Source of the DNA: Bradyrhizobium sp. AZCC 1610
Lineage (GTDB): Bacteria > Pseudomonadota > Alphaproteobacteria > Rhizobiales > Xanthobacteraceae
Reading direction: 5' to 3'
Assembly: GCF_036924515.1 (NCBI RefSeq)
Contig: NZ_JAZHRR010000001.1
Location: 4,931,001-4,995,000 of the forward strand
DNA: 64,000 nt
Shown here: positions 17,453 to 26,905 of the stretch, piece after piece
Layout: the number at the start of each line of letters is the position of its first letter
How positions within the stretch are numbered: position 1 is the first letter of the stretch
The notes under the pieces: generated by a model
Seen by the model: only the letters and a program-made list of their open reading frames with translations
Told to the model about the DNA's origin: nothing
The model's database searches: none
Program-made: the position numbers and the translations under genes

Positions 17453-18145
17453 TCAATCGAACGCTAGCAGCAGGCGATCGCGAGAGCGTTCAATATGAAC
17501 GCGCATCGCTTCTTCGGCGGCCACGGGATCCGCAGCCGCGAAGGCCGCCAATATGGCTTCGTGCTCGTCGAGAGCCTCTTCGGTGACGCGCGAATGGAAC
17601 ATGAGACGAAAAATGTGAAAGTGAGTGTGCTGGAAAGCGATGGCTTGACGAATGAGTTCGTTCTCAGCGCAGGCCAATATCTTGTCGTGAAAGTCGGCGT
17701 CCTGCCGCGCGAAGTTCGAGTACCGCAGGCGCTCGTCCTTGCCTTCCGTGCGGGCCATCAGGCCGGCCGCTTCGCGAAGCATCGCCAGCTTCGTGTCGTC
17801 CAAGCGCACCGCCGCCTTTGCGGCGCTGTAGGGCTCGAGACGCAATCGAAGCTCATAGATTTCGTCAAGCTGGCGCTTGGTGATCTGCGGTGCCGCGCGA
17901 TAGCCGATCAAGTGCGTCTTCAGCACCAAACCTTCACCCTCGAGCCGACCTAGCGCCTCACGGATAGGCGTTTGCGACACGTTGAATTCGCGGACCAGGC
18001 TATCGACCGTGATGCGCGCGCCGGGCGCGATCTTGAGCGACATGAGCTGCGCGAAAATCGCCTCATACACGTCGCCCGCCAGACTGGTGGGGCGATCGAT
18101 CTGCCCGCTGGCGGCCCTGGTTTGGGAAGGATTGGTGACGTTCAT
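17453..18145 (-). CDS. GntR-family (FCD subfamily) transcriptional repressor
   Basis: A 230-residue regulator. The N-terminal winged helix includes LKIAPGARITVDSLVREF, then NVSQTPIREALGRLEGEGLV, the standard GntR DNA-recognition motif. The C-terminal FCD ligand domain shows the metal/ligand residues in RQDADFHDKILACAENELI and HEAILAAFAAADPVAAEEAM. Start is ATG 18145 or GTG 18169 (AGAAG six bases upstream of the latter); spacing to AGAGG is long for the ATG. It is divergent from the dehydrogenase genes, with a perfect palindrome between, and probably represses both directions until the imported carbon source or its acid product binds. Confidence 0.9.
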   Translation of the reverse strand: MNVTNPSQTRAASGQIDRPTSLAGDVYEAIFAQLMSLKIAPGARITVDSLVREFNVSQTPIREALGRLEGEGLVLKTHLIGYRAAPQITKRQLDEIYELRLRLEPYSAAKAAVRLDDTKLAMLREAAGLMARTEGKDERLRYSNFARQDADFHDKILACAENELIRQAIAFQHTHFHIFRLMFHSRVTEEALDEHEAILAAFAAADPVAAEEAMRVHIERSRDRLLLAFD

Positions 18146-18202
18146 CGATTTCGGTCTGCCTCTTGACACAAGTCGCTTCTAGCACGATCTTGCGCGATAT
18201 TC

Positions 18203-18223
18203 AATCCTATATCATATAGGATT
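18203..18223. promoter_or_regulatory. Perfect 21-bp palindrome, candidate GntR operator
   Basis: AATCCTATAT (18203-18212), a central C, and ATATAGGATT (18214-18223) form a perfect inverted repeat. It lies between the divergent GntR gene and the Ldh-remnant/dehydrogenase operon, 20 bp before the latter's first start codon. Size and symmetry fit an FCD-GntR dimer site. Confidence 0.7.
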
Positions 18224-18243
18224 TAATCGACGAAGATTGAACG

Positions 18244-18720
18244 GTGCCGAACTCGGGCGCGGGCGTGGGCATGCTCATGGAACGTGATGCTTTGGAAGAA
18301 AATGAACTTCGCCAAGCCGACGTGCTCTTTGAAGCCGAACTGACCGGGCACCCGCCGCATGGCCTGCAACGATTACATCGTATTCAACGCGGCTTAATGG
18401 TCGCGGGGCTCGCAGGTTCAGCGCTCGCGCCCGACATTCGCGCCATGCTCGACGCGGAATTCGTCTGCAAGGGCGGTGTCATCCTTGCGATAGATCTGGG
18501 CTCCGCTCCGGAATCAGTACCGAGACTCTCCGGCTATCTGGATCTGGTTCGCGCTGCGCCGCCCTTGAAGGCCGGCGCGCCTGTCAGCAGCCCCGGCGAT
18601 AGCGCGGCCCACCGTCGTGCCGAGGCGTTCGAGAACAACTTTGAGATTGAGCCTCACCTCTGGAGCGAACTCGGTCGCGCACAATCCAATTCGTCCGTCG
18701 CCAGAGGATATGCATTATGA
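18244..18720 (+). pseudogene. Internally deleted Ldh-family (malate/L-lactate type 2) oxidoreductase
   Basis: A 158-residue open frame whose first 55 residues resemble the N-terminus of NAD(P)-dependent Ldh-family enzymes (AELTGHPPHGLQRLHRI, compare the family's 'G-H-P-S-H-G'). Its last 75 resemble the C-terminus (CKGGVILAIDLGSAP, then LVRAAPPLKAGAPVSSPGDS). The ~180 residues between, including the nucleotide-binding and catalytic parts, are absent, yet the frame is intact. The usual length is ~340. Its stop overlaps the ATG of the alcohol dehydrogenase (ATGA at 18717-18720), so translation of the remnant may still be needed for downstream expression. Confidence 0.6.
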
Positions 18721-19943
18721 CCCTGTTCGCCGCCCTGAGGCTGCCCCGCGAGATTTTATTTGGCAAGGGTCAGCGCCATGCGCTTTCCACCGTCGCCGCC
18801 AAACATGGGCGTCGAGCGCTCCTATGCACCGACGAGCGGTTCGCCGGCACCGCCGTTTTTTCCGAAATCGTCGCGAGCCTAAAGGCGTCGTCGGTTGAGA
18901 TCTTCGTTCATGATCGCGTGCAGCCGGACGTGCCGGTCGACACGGTCGGCGTCTGCGTCGAGGAGGCGCGGAGCTTCATGCCCGATATGGTGATCGGCAT
19001 CGGCGGCGGCAGCTGTCTCGATCTTGCGAAATGCGCGGCCTTGCTGATCAGCCACGGCGGCAAGCTTCAGGACTATTACGGTGAGTTCAAGGTGCCGGGT
19101 CCGATCCTGCCAGTGATCGCCGCGCCGACCACAGCGGGCACCGGTTCGGAAGTGACGCCGGTTGCGGTGATCTCCGATTCTGATCGAATTTTGAAGGTCG
19201 GCATTTCGAGCCCGCACCTGATTGCCACCGCTGCGATCTGCGACCCGGAACTGACGATGACGTGTCCGCCGTCCCTGACGGCAATCGCAGGGGCCGACGC
19301 CTTGACCCACGCGATCGAGGCCTTCACTGCGGTTAGACGCGATGTCACTTCCGACCTGCCGCAGAAACATGTTTTCATCGGCAAGACGGCGCTTACCGAT
19401 CACTTCGCTCTGCTCGCCATCAAGCTACTGGGACGCAGTCTCGAGAAGGCCTGCCGCGATGGCGCCGACGAGGACGCGCGGGCGGATGTGATGATGGGCG
19501 CTCTGGCGGCCGGCTGTGCGTTCGGAACCGCGGGAACAGCGGCCGCGCACGCGGTGCAATATCCGATCGGCGCCTTAACCCACACGCCGCACGGGCTCGG
19601 CGTCGCGACCATGCTGCCTTATGTGATGAATTATAATTGCTCCGCGGCGACAACCGAAATCGCCAAAGTCGGCGTCGCTCTCGGCCTCGAGCGCTCGAGC
19701 CGGAGCGACGGCGAGATGGCCCGCGCAACGATTGAAGAAATCAGCCGCATGTTCGCGGCGATTGGCATCACTCCTACATTGGCTGGTCTTGGACTTCCCG
19801 CCGACAAGATTGATTGGACCGCCGAACTCGCCCTCGGCATCGATCGGCTGATCAAGAACAATCCCCGACCGTTCGACCTTCCCGCAATGAAACGCCTGGT
19901 GAAAGCCGCCTACGACGGCGATCTCGCCGGCAGCGCCATCTGA
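18717..19943 (+). CDS. Iron-containing alcohol dehydrogenase
   Basis: A 408-residue group III (Fe-dependent) dehydrogenase. The nucleotide motif is VIGIGGGSCLDLAK, followed by the conserved APTTAGTGSEVTP. Metal ligands are seen in order: Asp and His in GADALTHAIEAF, then two His in PIGALTHTPHGLG. It should oxidise a primary alcohol or reduce an aldehyde or keto group with NAD(P). It is translationally coupled to the Ldh remnant upstream and followed 17 bp later by an aldehyde dehydrogenase, giving an alcohol-to-acid pair. Confidence 0.93.
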   Translation: MTLFAALRLPREILFGKGQRHALSTVAAKHGRRALLCTDERFAGTAVFSEIVASLKASSVEIFVHDRVQPDVPVDTVGVCVEEARSFMPDMVIGIGGGSCLDLAKCAALLISHGGKLQDYYGEFKVPGPILPVIAAPTTAGTGSEVTPVAVISDSDRILKVGISSPHLIATAAICDPELTMTCPPSLTAIAGADALTHAIEAFTAVRRDVTSDLPQKHVFIGKTALTDHFALLAIKLLGRSLEKACRDGADEDARADVMMGALAAGCAFGTAGTAAAHAVQYPIGALTHTPHGLGVATMLPYVMNYNCSAATTEIAKVGVALGLERSSRSDGEMARATIEEISRMFAAIGITPTLAGLGLPADKIDWTAELALGIDRLIKNNPRPFDLPAMKRLVKAAYDGDLAGSAI

Positions 19944-19960
19944 GTTCACAGGACCGCATC

Positions 19961-21448
19961 ATGGACATGCCCCAGCACACGTTCAAGACCGACCACGAAA
20001 CCCTCGACCTCCGCGCTTATACGCGCGGCCTCTATATCGACGGCCAATGGCGGCAGGCCGCTGACGGCCGGCTTATCGAGGTGGTCGATCCGTCCACCGA
20101 GCGCGTGATTGCTGAGGTTCCCGATGCGGCCATGGTCGACGTCGAGACAGCGGTGGAGGCCGCCGCCCGGGCGGCGGCCGGCTGGAGCGAGACGCCGCCG
20201 CGCAAGCGATCCGAAATTCTGAGGCGCTGCTTCGAATTGATGACCCAGCGTTCGGAAACGCTCGCCGAGCTGATATCGATCGAGAACGGCAAGGCTTTGC
20301 GCGATGCGCGCGGCGAGGTCGCCTATGCCGCCGAGTTCTTCCGCTGGAACGCCGAGGAAGCCGTGCGAATCATCGGCGAGTTCAGCCTCGCTCCTTCAGG
20401 CGCGAACCGAATCATAGTCGACTATCAGCCGATCGGCGTCTGCGTTTTGATCACGCCCTGGAACTTCCCGGCGGCCATGGCGACGCGCAAGATCGCTCCC
20501 GCCCTGGCAGCGGGCTGCACGGTTGTTCTCAAGCCCGCGAGCGAGACGCCTCTCACGGCCTACGCGCTCGTTGCGCTGTGTGAAGAAGCCGGCGTTCCCC
20601 CGGGCGTCGTCAATGTCCTTACGGTTTCCAATCCTGCTCCGGCCACCGCCGCCATGCTGGCGGATCCACGGGTGCGGAAACTGTCGTTCACCGGCTCGAC
20701 CGGAGTTGGCCGCCTCCTCCTCGCCGAAGCGGCCAAGCACGTCATCTCGTGCTCGATGGAACTCGGCGGCAACGCGCCGTTCATCGTCTTCGACGACGCC
20801 GATCTCGAGGCTGCGCTCGACGGCGCGATGGTAGCGAAAATGCGCAACGCCGGCGAAGCCTGTACCGCCGCAAATCGCATCTATGTGCAATCCGGCATCC
20901 ACGACGCCTTCGCCGAAGGGCTTCGAAAGCGCATGACGGCGCTCAACGTGGGCGCGGGCGTCGAAGCCGCCACCGAATGCGGTCCGATGATCACGAAAAA
21001 GGCCGTCGATAAGATCGATCGGCTGGTTCAGAACGCCGTCGCGCGTGGCGCGCGCGTTTTGTGCGGGGGCTCGGTCGGGAGCGGGACGGGATTTTACTAT
21101 CCTCCGACAGTCCTCTGCGACGTGCCGACCGACGCCGCGATGGCGCGAGAGGAAATCTTCGGCCCTGTGGCGCCGATCTCGCGCTTCGAACGGGAGAGCG
21201 AGGCGATCGAGCGGGCGAACGACACGGAATACGGGCTCGCCGCCTACATCTACACTCGTGATCTCGCCCGCGGCATGCGTGTAGCCGCGAAGATTGAAAC
21301 GGGTATGATCGCGCTCAATCGCGGCCTCATGTCGGATCCGGCCGCCCCGTTCGGCGGCGTCAAGCAGAGCGGCATTGGACGCGAAGGCGGACGGGGGCAT
21401 GGCATCGCCGAGTTCATGGAGGCGAAATATCTCGCCGTCACGATGTAG
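19961..21448 (+). CDS. NAD(P)-dependent aldehyde dehydrogenase (succinate-semialdehyde dehydrogenase-like)
   Basis: A 495-residue aldehyde dehydrogenase. [20 protein letters not shown], then [24 protein letters not shown], the catalytic glutamate in [10 protein letters not shown] and the catalytic cysteine in [11 protein letters not shown] are all present. The C-terminal [13 protein letters not shown] motif is intact. Overall it is closest to the GabD/SSADH group. AGGA eight bases before ATG 19961 sets the start; upstream in-frame codons overlap the dehydrogenase gene. With that gene it forms the oxidation module of the GntR-controlled block. Confidence 0.93.
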   Translation: MDMPQHTFKTDHETLDLRAYTRGLYIDGQWRQAADGRLIEVVDPSTERVIAEVPDAAMVDVETAVEAAARAAAGWSETPPRKRSEILRRCFELMTQRSETLAELISIENGKALRDARGEVAYAAEFFRWNAEEAVRIIGEFSLAPSGANRIIVDYQPIGVCVLITPWNFPAAMATRKIAPALAAGCTVVLKPASETPLTAYALVALCEEAGVPPGVVNVLTVSNPAPATAAMLADPRVRKLSFTGSTGVGRLLLAEAAKHVISCSMELGGNAPFIVFDDADLEAALDGAMVAKMRNAGEACTAANRIYVQSGIHDAFAEGLRKRMTALNVGAGVEAATECGPMITKKAVDKIDRLVQNAVARGARVLCGGSVGSGTGFYYPPTVLCDVPTDAAMAREEIFGPVAPISRFERESEAIERANDTEYGLAAYIYTRDLARGMRVAAKIETGMIALNRGLMSDPAAPFGGVKQSGIGREGGRGHGIAEFMEAKYLAVTM

Positions 21449-21578
21449 ACGAAGGACAGGTGCAGCGCGATCCCTTCAACCGGGACCATGTCGCGCCGTG
21501 GCGTAAGAAGCAGAACTGCGATGGGGTCCAGAGCCGTCAGGCTACGGCCCTTCGAAGACAAGAGAGAGGAGATTAATT

Positions 21579-22652
21579 GTGCGCACCATCAAGGGACCGG
21601 CAATATTCCTGGCTCAGTTCGCCGCCGAAGCTGCTCCGTTTGATACCTTGGATAACATATGCGCCTGGGCAGCGGATCTTGGATACAAGGGCGTGCAGAT
21701 ACCTAGCTGGGTTTCCAGCTTTATTGACCTGGAAAAGGCTGCGACGTCGAAAACATATGCGGATGAACTGCGTGGCACAGTCAATCGTCATGGACTCGAG
21801 ATTTCTGAATTGTCGACGCACCTTCAGGGGCAACTGGTGGCAGTGCATCCGGCCTACTCCAGTGCTTTTGATGGTTTCGCGCCTGTTGCAGTCCATGACA
21901 ATTCCTCCGCTCGGACGGCGTGGGCAATTCAACAATTGAAATGGGCCGCAAGGGCTTCGAGCAACCTTGGTCTGAATGCTCACGCAACTTTTTCGGGCGC
22001 GTTCGCGTGGCCTTTTATCTATCCCTGGCCACAACGCCCCGAGGGCCTGATCGACGATGCCTTTAGTGAACTTGGCCGCCGATGGTTACCAATTCTCGAT
22101 GAGTTCGATCGCAACGGCGTCGATGTTTGCTATGAATTGCATCCGGGCGAGGATCTGCATGACGGTGCGACTTTCGAAATGTTCCTTGATCAAGTGAAGA
22201 ACCACGTTCGCGCCAATATTCTTTACGACCCAAGTCATTTTGTACTGCAGCAACTCAAGTATCTCGATTTCATCGATATCTATCACCAGCGCATCAAGGC
22301 GTTCCACGTCAAGGATGCCGAATTCAATCCAACCGGCAGGCAAGGTGTCTACGGAGGTTTTCAGTCGTGGGTTAACCGCGCCGGACGTTTTAGATCGATT
22401 GGAGACGGTCAGGTTGATTTTCGATCGATCTTTTCGAAGCTCACGGCCTACGACTACGCGGGATGGGCCGTGCTGGAGTGGGAATGCGCGCTGAAGCATC
22501 CGGAGGATGGCGCTCGGGAAGGAGCCCGGTTGATCTCCGATTACATCATACGGGTAACCGAGCGAGCTTTCGATGACTTTGCAAGCTCCGGCATAAACAG
22601 GGAAGCAAATCTGAAAATGCTTGGTCTGGCACCAGGTGAGGGCATGTCATGA
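21579..22652 (+). CDS. Xylose-isomerase-like TIM-barrel sugar isomerase/epimerase
   Basis: A 357-residue TIM-barrel protein of the AP-endonuclease-2/xylose-isomerase-like family. Metal-site residues fit: Glu in CYELHPGEDLHD, Asp/His in LYDPSHFVLQ, His in FHVKDAEFNP and Glu in VLEWECALKHPEDG. The start is GTG at 21579 with GAGGAG seven bases upstream. Its stop overlaps the next gene's ATG. The pair is clearly richer in A+T than the genes to the left, suggesting a separate origin. Paired isomerase plus Gfo/Idh/MocA enzymes usually act on inositol-like or keto-sugar intermediates. Confidence 0.85.
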   Translation: MRTIKGPAIFLAQFAAEAAPFDTLDNICAWAADLGYKGVQIPSWVSSFIDLEKAATSKTYADELRGTVNRHGLEISELSTHLQGQLVAVHPAYSSAFDGFAPVAVHDNSSARTAWAIQQLKWAARASSNLGLNAHATFSGAFAWPFIYPWPQRPEGLIDDAFSELGRRWLPILDEFDRNGVDVCYELHPGEDLHDGATFEMFLDQVKNHVRANILYDPSHFVLQQLKYLDFIDIYHQRIKAFHVKDAEFNPTGRQGVYGGFQSWVNRAGRFRSIGDGQVDFRSIFSKLTAYDYAGWAVLEWECALKHPEDGAREGARLISDYIIRVTERAFDDFASSGINREANLKMLGLAPGEGMS

Positions 22653-23788
22653 GAGACGGCGCGACGTCGCGGATTCGATTGGGAATGGTCGGTGGCGGGA
22701 TCGGAGCCTTCATCGGCTACGTGCACCGAATTGCATCGCGAATTGACGACGATTATGAACTGGTTGCGGGAGCTCTGTCTTCCGATCCTGACCTAGCTCA
22801 AGAATCTGGTAGAAGGATTGGGCTGGCCGAAGACCGAATATATACAAGCTTTGCCGAGATGGCGGCGAAAGAGGCTGCCCGCGAAGACGGCATTCAGGCC
22901 GTCTCAATCGTCACGCCAAATCACCTGCATTTTGCGCCGGCCAAGGCATTTCTTGAGGCCGGAATTCATGTGATTTGCGACAAGCCTCTTACGTCAACGC
23001 TCGATGAGGCGCGTGCGCTGGCCAAGATCAAACCAAAGAATGGCGCGAAGTTTCTGTTGACGCACAATTACACCGGTTATCCTTTGGTACGACAAGCGCG
23101 TGCCATGGTGGCGAGCGGTGACTTGGGTATTATCCGGGTGGTTCAAGTCGAGTATCCGCAAGATTGGCTAACTCGCCCACTTTCAAACAAGCAGGCGGAT
23201 TGGCGCACGGATCCTGCTCGTTCGGGACCAGGCGGTGCTATCGGCGACATCGGTACGCACGCTTATAATCTTGCACGATTTGTCACGGGGTTGAAAACGG
23301 CGGCCGTAAGTGCGGACCTGTCGACTTTCGTGGAGGGCAGACGGCTCGACGATAACGTGCACATACTGCTGCGTTTTGAAGGCAATGCGCGCGGGATGCT
23401 GTGGGCCAGCCAAGTTGCCGTAGGCTGCGAAAACGGTCTGCAGCTGCGTGTTTATGGTGACAAGGCCGGGCTTGAGTGGCGCCAGGACAATCCGAACCAG
23501 ATGTGGTTCACGGAGTTTGGCAGGCCCAAGCAACTTCTGACGCGAGGCGGCGCCATCTCCGGTGACGCTCCTCCGATTCAGGTTCGACTGCCGAGTGGGC
23601 ACCCCGAAGGTTATTTCGAGGCGTTCGCCACACTTTATAGTCAGTTTGCTCAGCTGATCCGCTCGGGAGACGCTGCCTGTCCCGACCTGCCGTCGCTCGC
23701 TGACGGAATTGAAGGAATGGAATTCATTGCTGCCGCCGTCCGGTCAAGTAACAATCAGAGCATGTGGACAAGCCTCAGCGACGTGTAA
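22649..23788 (+). CDS. Gfo/Idh/MocA-family oxidoreductase
   Basis: A 379-residue NAD(P)-dependent dehydrogenase. The Rossmann motif is LGMVGGGIGAFIGYVH near the N-terminus. The family's catalytic 'E-K-P' appears as DKP in HVICDKPLTST, and the conserved GDIGTHAYNLARF provides the His/Asp of the active site. It overlaps the isomerase gene by four bases (ATGA at 22649-22652), so the two act together. Substrate unknown; sugar or cyclitol oxidation is the family role. Confidence 0.9.
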   Translation: MRDGATSRIRLGMVGGGIGAFIGYVHRIASRIDDDYELVAGALSSDPDLAQESGRRIGLAEDRIYTSFAEMAAKEAAREDGIQAVSIVTPNHLHFAPAKAFLEAGIHVICDKPLTSTLDEARALAKIKPKNGAKFLLTHNYTGYPLVRQARAMVASGDLGIIRVVQVEYPQDWLTRPLSNKQADWRTDPARSGPGGAIGDIGTHAYNLARFVTGLKTAAVSADLSTFVEGRRLDDNVHILLRFEGNARGMLWASQVAVGCENGLQLRVYGDKAGLEWRQDNPNQMWFTEFGRPKQLLTRGGAISGDAPPIQVRLPSGHPEGYFEAFATLYSQFAQLIRSGDAACPDLPSLADGIEGMEFIAAAVRSSNNQSMWTSLSDV

Positions 23789-24171
23789 AGCGCGCGGGTA
23801 GATCCAGCGCCAAAAGAACTCACGACGCGCATCCTGGTGGATCGCGGCCTACATGATCGCCGAAATCCCGCTTTCGGCCACACGAGGCACCGAATTGTGC
23901 CGACGTGCTCAAGAGCTTGGGTATCGAACATCTGCCCTCCGAAGGTGGAGGTTACCAGTTCGAATCGCGTGGGGTACGCAATCCTACGCTCCTTATTCCT
24001 AGGAGAGCCAAGCGCTTTGAGCGACGTGCTTCCTTGCTCAAATCGGTCGGAGCCCCGATGCGAGCGGATCCTTCCGGATCAACAATGCGCCGGCGCGGGA
24101 ACGTAGGATTGCCCTGCAGCGATTGCCGAGCCTGTGAAATGTCCGTGAAAGCGCGCTTCAGGTACGAAGCC
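23789..24171. other. Intergenic stretch with one copy of a ~60-bp repeat
   Basis: No convincing gene is seen. Bases 23892-23953 match 39666-39726 at about 85-90% identity with a one-base indel (shared core GACGTGCTCAAGAGCTTGGG). A TTCGAATC sequence near 23960 resembles a tRNA T-loop, but no tRNA fold closes around it. The stretch marks the left boundary of the zinc island. Confidence 0.55.
23892..23953 (+). repeat. Direct repeat copy 1 (partner at 39666-39726)
   Basis: Shares the core GACGTGCTCAAGAGCTTGGG, then GTATCG, and CTGCCCTCCGAAGG, with the second copy 15.8 kb away in the same orientation. The pair encloses the whole zinc-homeostasis block. Confidence 0.7.
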
Positions 24172-24444
24172 TCAGATCAACGCTGCTTTCAGTTCATCGA
24201 GAGTGACGTCGGGAATCGATTTGTGGATTCTTGCAATTATTGGTTTTTCCTCGTCTCTTAAGATCGCGACGACGGTTTCCACATCGGGACATCCTGGCTC
24301 TCGACAGGTCAACTCGCTAACCGAGATAGTCACGTCATCCGACAAGCCCAGCAGCTTCTGCGTTTGCAGCTTTAATTCCTGAACTGCCTGAGGATAACCG
24401 GTTCTTTGGACCCGCCGCCCCATAGTTAAGGCAATCTTTGGCAT
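24172..24444 (-). CDS. Small conserved protein with CREPGCP motif, CobW-linked
   Basis: A 90-residue soluble protein. The centre holds VSELTCREPGCPDVETVVAI, two cysteines in a C-x4-C-P arrangement that could bind metal, and the end is IHKSIPDVTLDELKAAL. I recall similar small proteins beside COG0523 GTPases but cannot name a family with certainty. It lies 104 bp downstream of the second CobW gene, probably in the same Zur-controlled unit. Start may be ATG 24444 or the internal ATG that begins MGRRVQ. A role in zinc handling is inferred only from context. Confidence 0.65.
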   Translation of the reverse strand: MPKIALTMGRRVQRTGYPQAVQELKLQTQKLLGLSDDVTISVSELTCREPGCPDVETVVAILRDEEKPIIARIHKSIPDVTLDELKAALI

Positions 24445-24548
24445 GCTTTTGGCGTCCGAATGGATTTGCGAGGGCTGTCAGCCTCAGCATGGCAACGGAC
24501 AAACTCCGCTGCCATGCTGCAGCTTGGCGCATCACCCCGTGCCTTCAA

Positions 24549-25529
24549 TCAGTGACTTGAGCCCTGACACTGCTCAAAGCCTGCCTTCAAGACGTCCTCC
24601 GGCAAGTCGCGCCCGATGAAGACCAAGCGGCTTGTTCTAGGCTCATCGGGTTTCCAGGGGCGTTGATGGTCTCCTTCGAGCAACATGTGCACTCCCTGAA
24701 TAACAAAGCGATCGGGATCGTCCTGGAATTGGATGATCCCCTTCAGCCGCAGAATATCGGTTCCGAACTGACGAACGGTCTCCTGCATCCAGGGGAAAAA
24801 TTTCTCAGGAATGAGAGGTGTCTGCGTCGTCAATGACAGGCTCTTTACGTGACTGTCGTGCTCATGGTCGTGAGCTTCACTGAGAAAGCCAGGCTCGAAT
24901 TCAAGAACCCTGTTGAGATCGAACGCATTCCGATCCAGGACTTTTTCGAGGTCAAGCGCGCAACGTTCGGTGCGATGGATCATCGCATAGGGATTAATTG
25001 AACGAATCCTTGCCTCGACGAGCTTAAGGTCCGCCTCCGAGACCAGATCGGTCTTGTTGAGCAAGACAACGTCGGCGAATGCGATCTGCTCTTGCGCTTC
25101 GTGCGCCTGGTCGATCTGTCCGAGGAGGTGCTTTGCGTCGATGACCGTGACGATGGCATCAAGTTTCGTGTTACGACGAATGTCGTCATCTACAAGAAAC
25201 GTTTGCGCCACTGGCGCCGGATCGGCAAGCCCGGTAGTCTCCACGATGATCCCGTCAAACTTGCCACGCCGCTTCATGAGCCCTTCGAGAATCCGGATGA
25301 GATCACCTCTCACCGTGCAGCAGATGCACCCGTTGTTCATTTCGAATATTTCTTCGTCCGCATTGACGATCAGATCATTGTCAATTCCGACCTCGCCAAA
25401 CTCGTTCACAATCACCGCATAACGCTTACCGTGGGTCTCGGTCAGGATACGGTTCAGCAAAGTCGTCTTCCCTGCGCCCAGGTACCCGGTGAGGACGGTG
25501 ACCGGTGTTTGTGAAATCACGTTGTTCAT
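24549..25529 (-). CDS. CobW/COG0523 GTPase, zinc metallochaperone-like
   Basis: A 326-residue G3E-family GTPase. Walker A is [15 protein letters not shown], the metal-binding CxCC motif is [14 protein letters not shown], Walker B region is [13 protein letters not shown], and the guanine motif is LLNKTDLV. A His-rich linker (AHDHEHDSH) precedes the CobW C-terminal domain. Such proteins deliver zinc to client enzymes under zinc starvation. The gene follows the first CobW gene by 11 bp, downstream of a Zur-type box, so it should be induced when zinc is scarce. Confidence 0.9.
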   Translation of the reverse strand: MNNVISQTPVTVLTGYLGAGKTTLLNRILTETHGKRYAVIVNEFGEVGIDNDLIVNADEEIFEMNNGCICCTVRGDLIRILEGLMKRRGKFDGIIVETTGLADPAPVAQTFLVDDDIRRNTKLDAIVTVIDAKHLLGQIDQAHEAQEQIAFADVVLLNKTDLVSEADLKLVEARIRSINPYAMIHRTERCALDLEKVLDRNAFDLNRVLEFEPGFLSEAHDHEHDSHVKSLSLTTQTPLIPEKFFPWMQETVRQFGTDILRLKGIIQFQDDPDRFVIQGVHMLLEGDHQRPWKPDEPRTSRLVFIGRDLPEDVLKAGFEQCQGSSH

Positions 25530-25540
25530 GCTTGGCCCTT

Positions 25541-26767
25541 TCAGCGTTGAGGTCTCGTTGCGTTCTGAATCACAAGCGGGGGTTCAAACTGGGCAGTGGC
25601 GCGCTCGTGAAGCAACAGCAATAGCCCTGCGACAAGCGCAAAGCCGAGAACGCTCAGACCCGCGACCGTCAGCACCAATTGCGCTTTTGCGCGCGCTGAA
25701 ATGCCTGTTATCGCCGTGAACAGACTCTTGACGACCGCTTCATCAAGGCCATGAGCGATGACGACCATTCGCGTGCGACGATCGTCCGAGGGCCAGGCCG
25801 GAAGCCGGTACTGTTGAATCGCATGCTGAACGCCGTGCACGACAAGAGGCCGCTCCGGATCGTCCTCCAGCCCGACAAGTCCCTTCAGACGGAGCAATTG
25901 CGGGCCGCCTACGGCCTTGAGCAGTTCAATGAATGTGGCGAGATTTTGCGGCGATACGGGCCGGCTTTCGAGCAATGCCAGACTCTGGATGCCAGTCGCC
26001 GCATGGCGGCTCGCGCCTGTGGCATCGTTGTGAGTTTGCCCTTGCTGGGCCAACGCCACCTCCAAGGCCAACCACCCCTCGACATCGGCCCCCTGTTCGG
26101 AGGGAACGTAGCGACGCGGAGCAAAGACCGCAGCGAGATCGAATTCGTTCCCGTGACGGTCCACGATGGCCGCGGCAGCGTTGATCTGCCGGATCTTCGG
26201 CAGCAGGCCGGAGAGACCGGGAGCCGCGGCGGCTTCTGCGCCAAGATCCGTCTTGGTCAGCACGACACAATCCGCAAACGCCAACTGCTTCATGCATTCG
26301 AAGTGCCGCTCCATCGTCTCTTCGATCATGGTCACGTCGATTGCGCAGACGACGCCGGACAGTCGAAAGCATCTTGCCACGACATGGTCCCGATACCCGA
26401 CCGCCGGAAGACCGCCCGGTGTGATCTGATTGATGATCGGAGCGGGATCGGCAAGCCCGGTCGTCTCGACGATCACGCGCTTGAACGACGGGACAGCCTT
26501 GCTCTCCATAGCGTCGTAAAGTTCGAACAGGGAAGACCTGATGTCGCTGGCAGCTGTGCAGCAGAGGCAGCCTGTCGTTGTCACCATCAGCTCGCGCTTG
26601 TTCACGCGAACAAGGTCATGATCGATGGATATATCGCCAAACTCGTTGATGATGACGGCGGTGTCCGCAAAGGCCTCGCTAGCCAAGAGCTCATTGAGCA
26701 GCGTGGATTTCCCCGAGCCCAGGAAGCCCGTGAGGATCGTCACCGGAATCGGTTGGTCTATCTTCAT
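25541..26767 (-). CDS. CobW/COG0523 GTPase with C-terminal membrane anchor
   Basis: A 408-residue GTPase: Walker [16 protein letters not shown], CxCC motif [23 protein letters not shown], and a guanine motif with Thr for Asn (VLTKTDLG). After the CobW C-terminal domain a hydrophobic helix ([22 protein letters not shown]) ends the protein near residues 365-390, unlike the soluble standard form. ATG 26767 is preferred; a TTG at 26791 would add eight residues and overlap the operator zone. A Zur-type box lies 26-47 bp upstream. This and the next gene form a pair of putative zinc chaperones, one likely membrane-bound. Confidence 0.87.
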   Translation of the reverse strand: MKIDQPIPVTILTGFLGSGKSTLLNELLASEAFADTAVIINEFGDISIDHDLVRVNKRELMVTTTGCLCCTAASDIRSSLFELYDAMESKAVPSFKRVIVETTGLADPAPIINQITPGGLPAVGYRDHVVARCFRLSGVVCAIDVTMIEETMERHFECMKQLAFADCVVLTKTDLGAEAAAAPGLSGLLPKIRQINAAAAIVDRHGNEFDLAAVFAPRRYVPSEQGADVEGWLALEVALAQQGQTHNDATGASRHAATGIQSLALLESRPVSPQNLATFIELLKAVGGPQLLRLKGLVGLEDDPERPLVVHGVQHAIQQYRLPAWPSDDRRTRMVVIAHGLDEAVVKSLFTAITGISARAKAQLVLTVAGLSVLGFALVAGLLLLLHERATAQFEPPLVIQNATRPQR

Positions 26768-26792
26768 TGCCACGCAATCACATCGCCCCAAT

Positions 26793-26814
26793 AAGTAATG
26801 TTATAACGTTACAT
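26793..26814. promoter_or_regulatory. Zur-type box A, upstream of the CobW operon
   Basis: GTAATGTTATAACGTTAC (26795-26812) is an inverted repeat with one mismatched pair. It is nearly identical to the box before the TonB receptor gene and matches the A+T-rich GTTATAAC-centred pattern of alphaproteobacterial Zur sites. It is 28 bp before the first CobW start, where bound repressor would block the promoter. Confidence 0.8.
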
Positions 26815-26905
26815 ATGATCGCGCAACAGCCTCTAGGGACCCATCACGATTGATTGTGGTCGCTGCCTCGGCAGCGCATGGGCAGGAGCGCCAATTCGAC
26901 TGCGG

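Noticed and set aside
20396..21400. Long minus-strand frame (334 codons) opposite the aldehyde dehydrogenase
   Set aside because: It has no motif of its own and is Arg/His-rich, as expected for the antisense of a high-G+C gene.
23930..23990. TTCGAATC resembling a tRNA T-loop
   Set aside because: No acceptor, D or anticodon arms can be folded around it.
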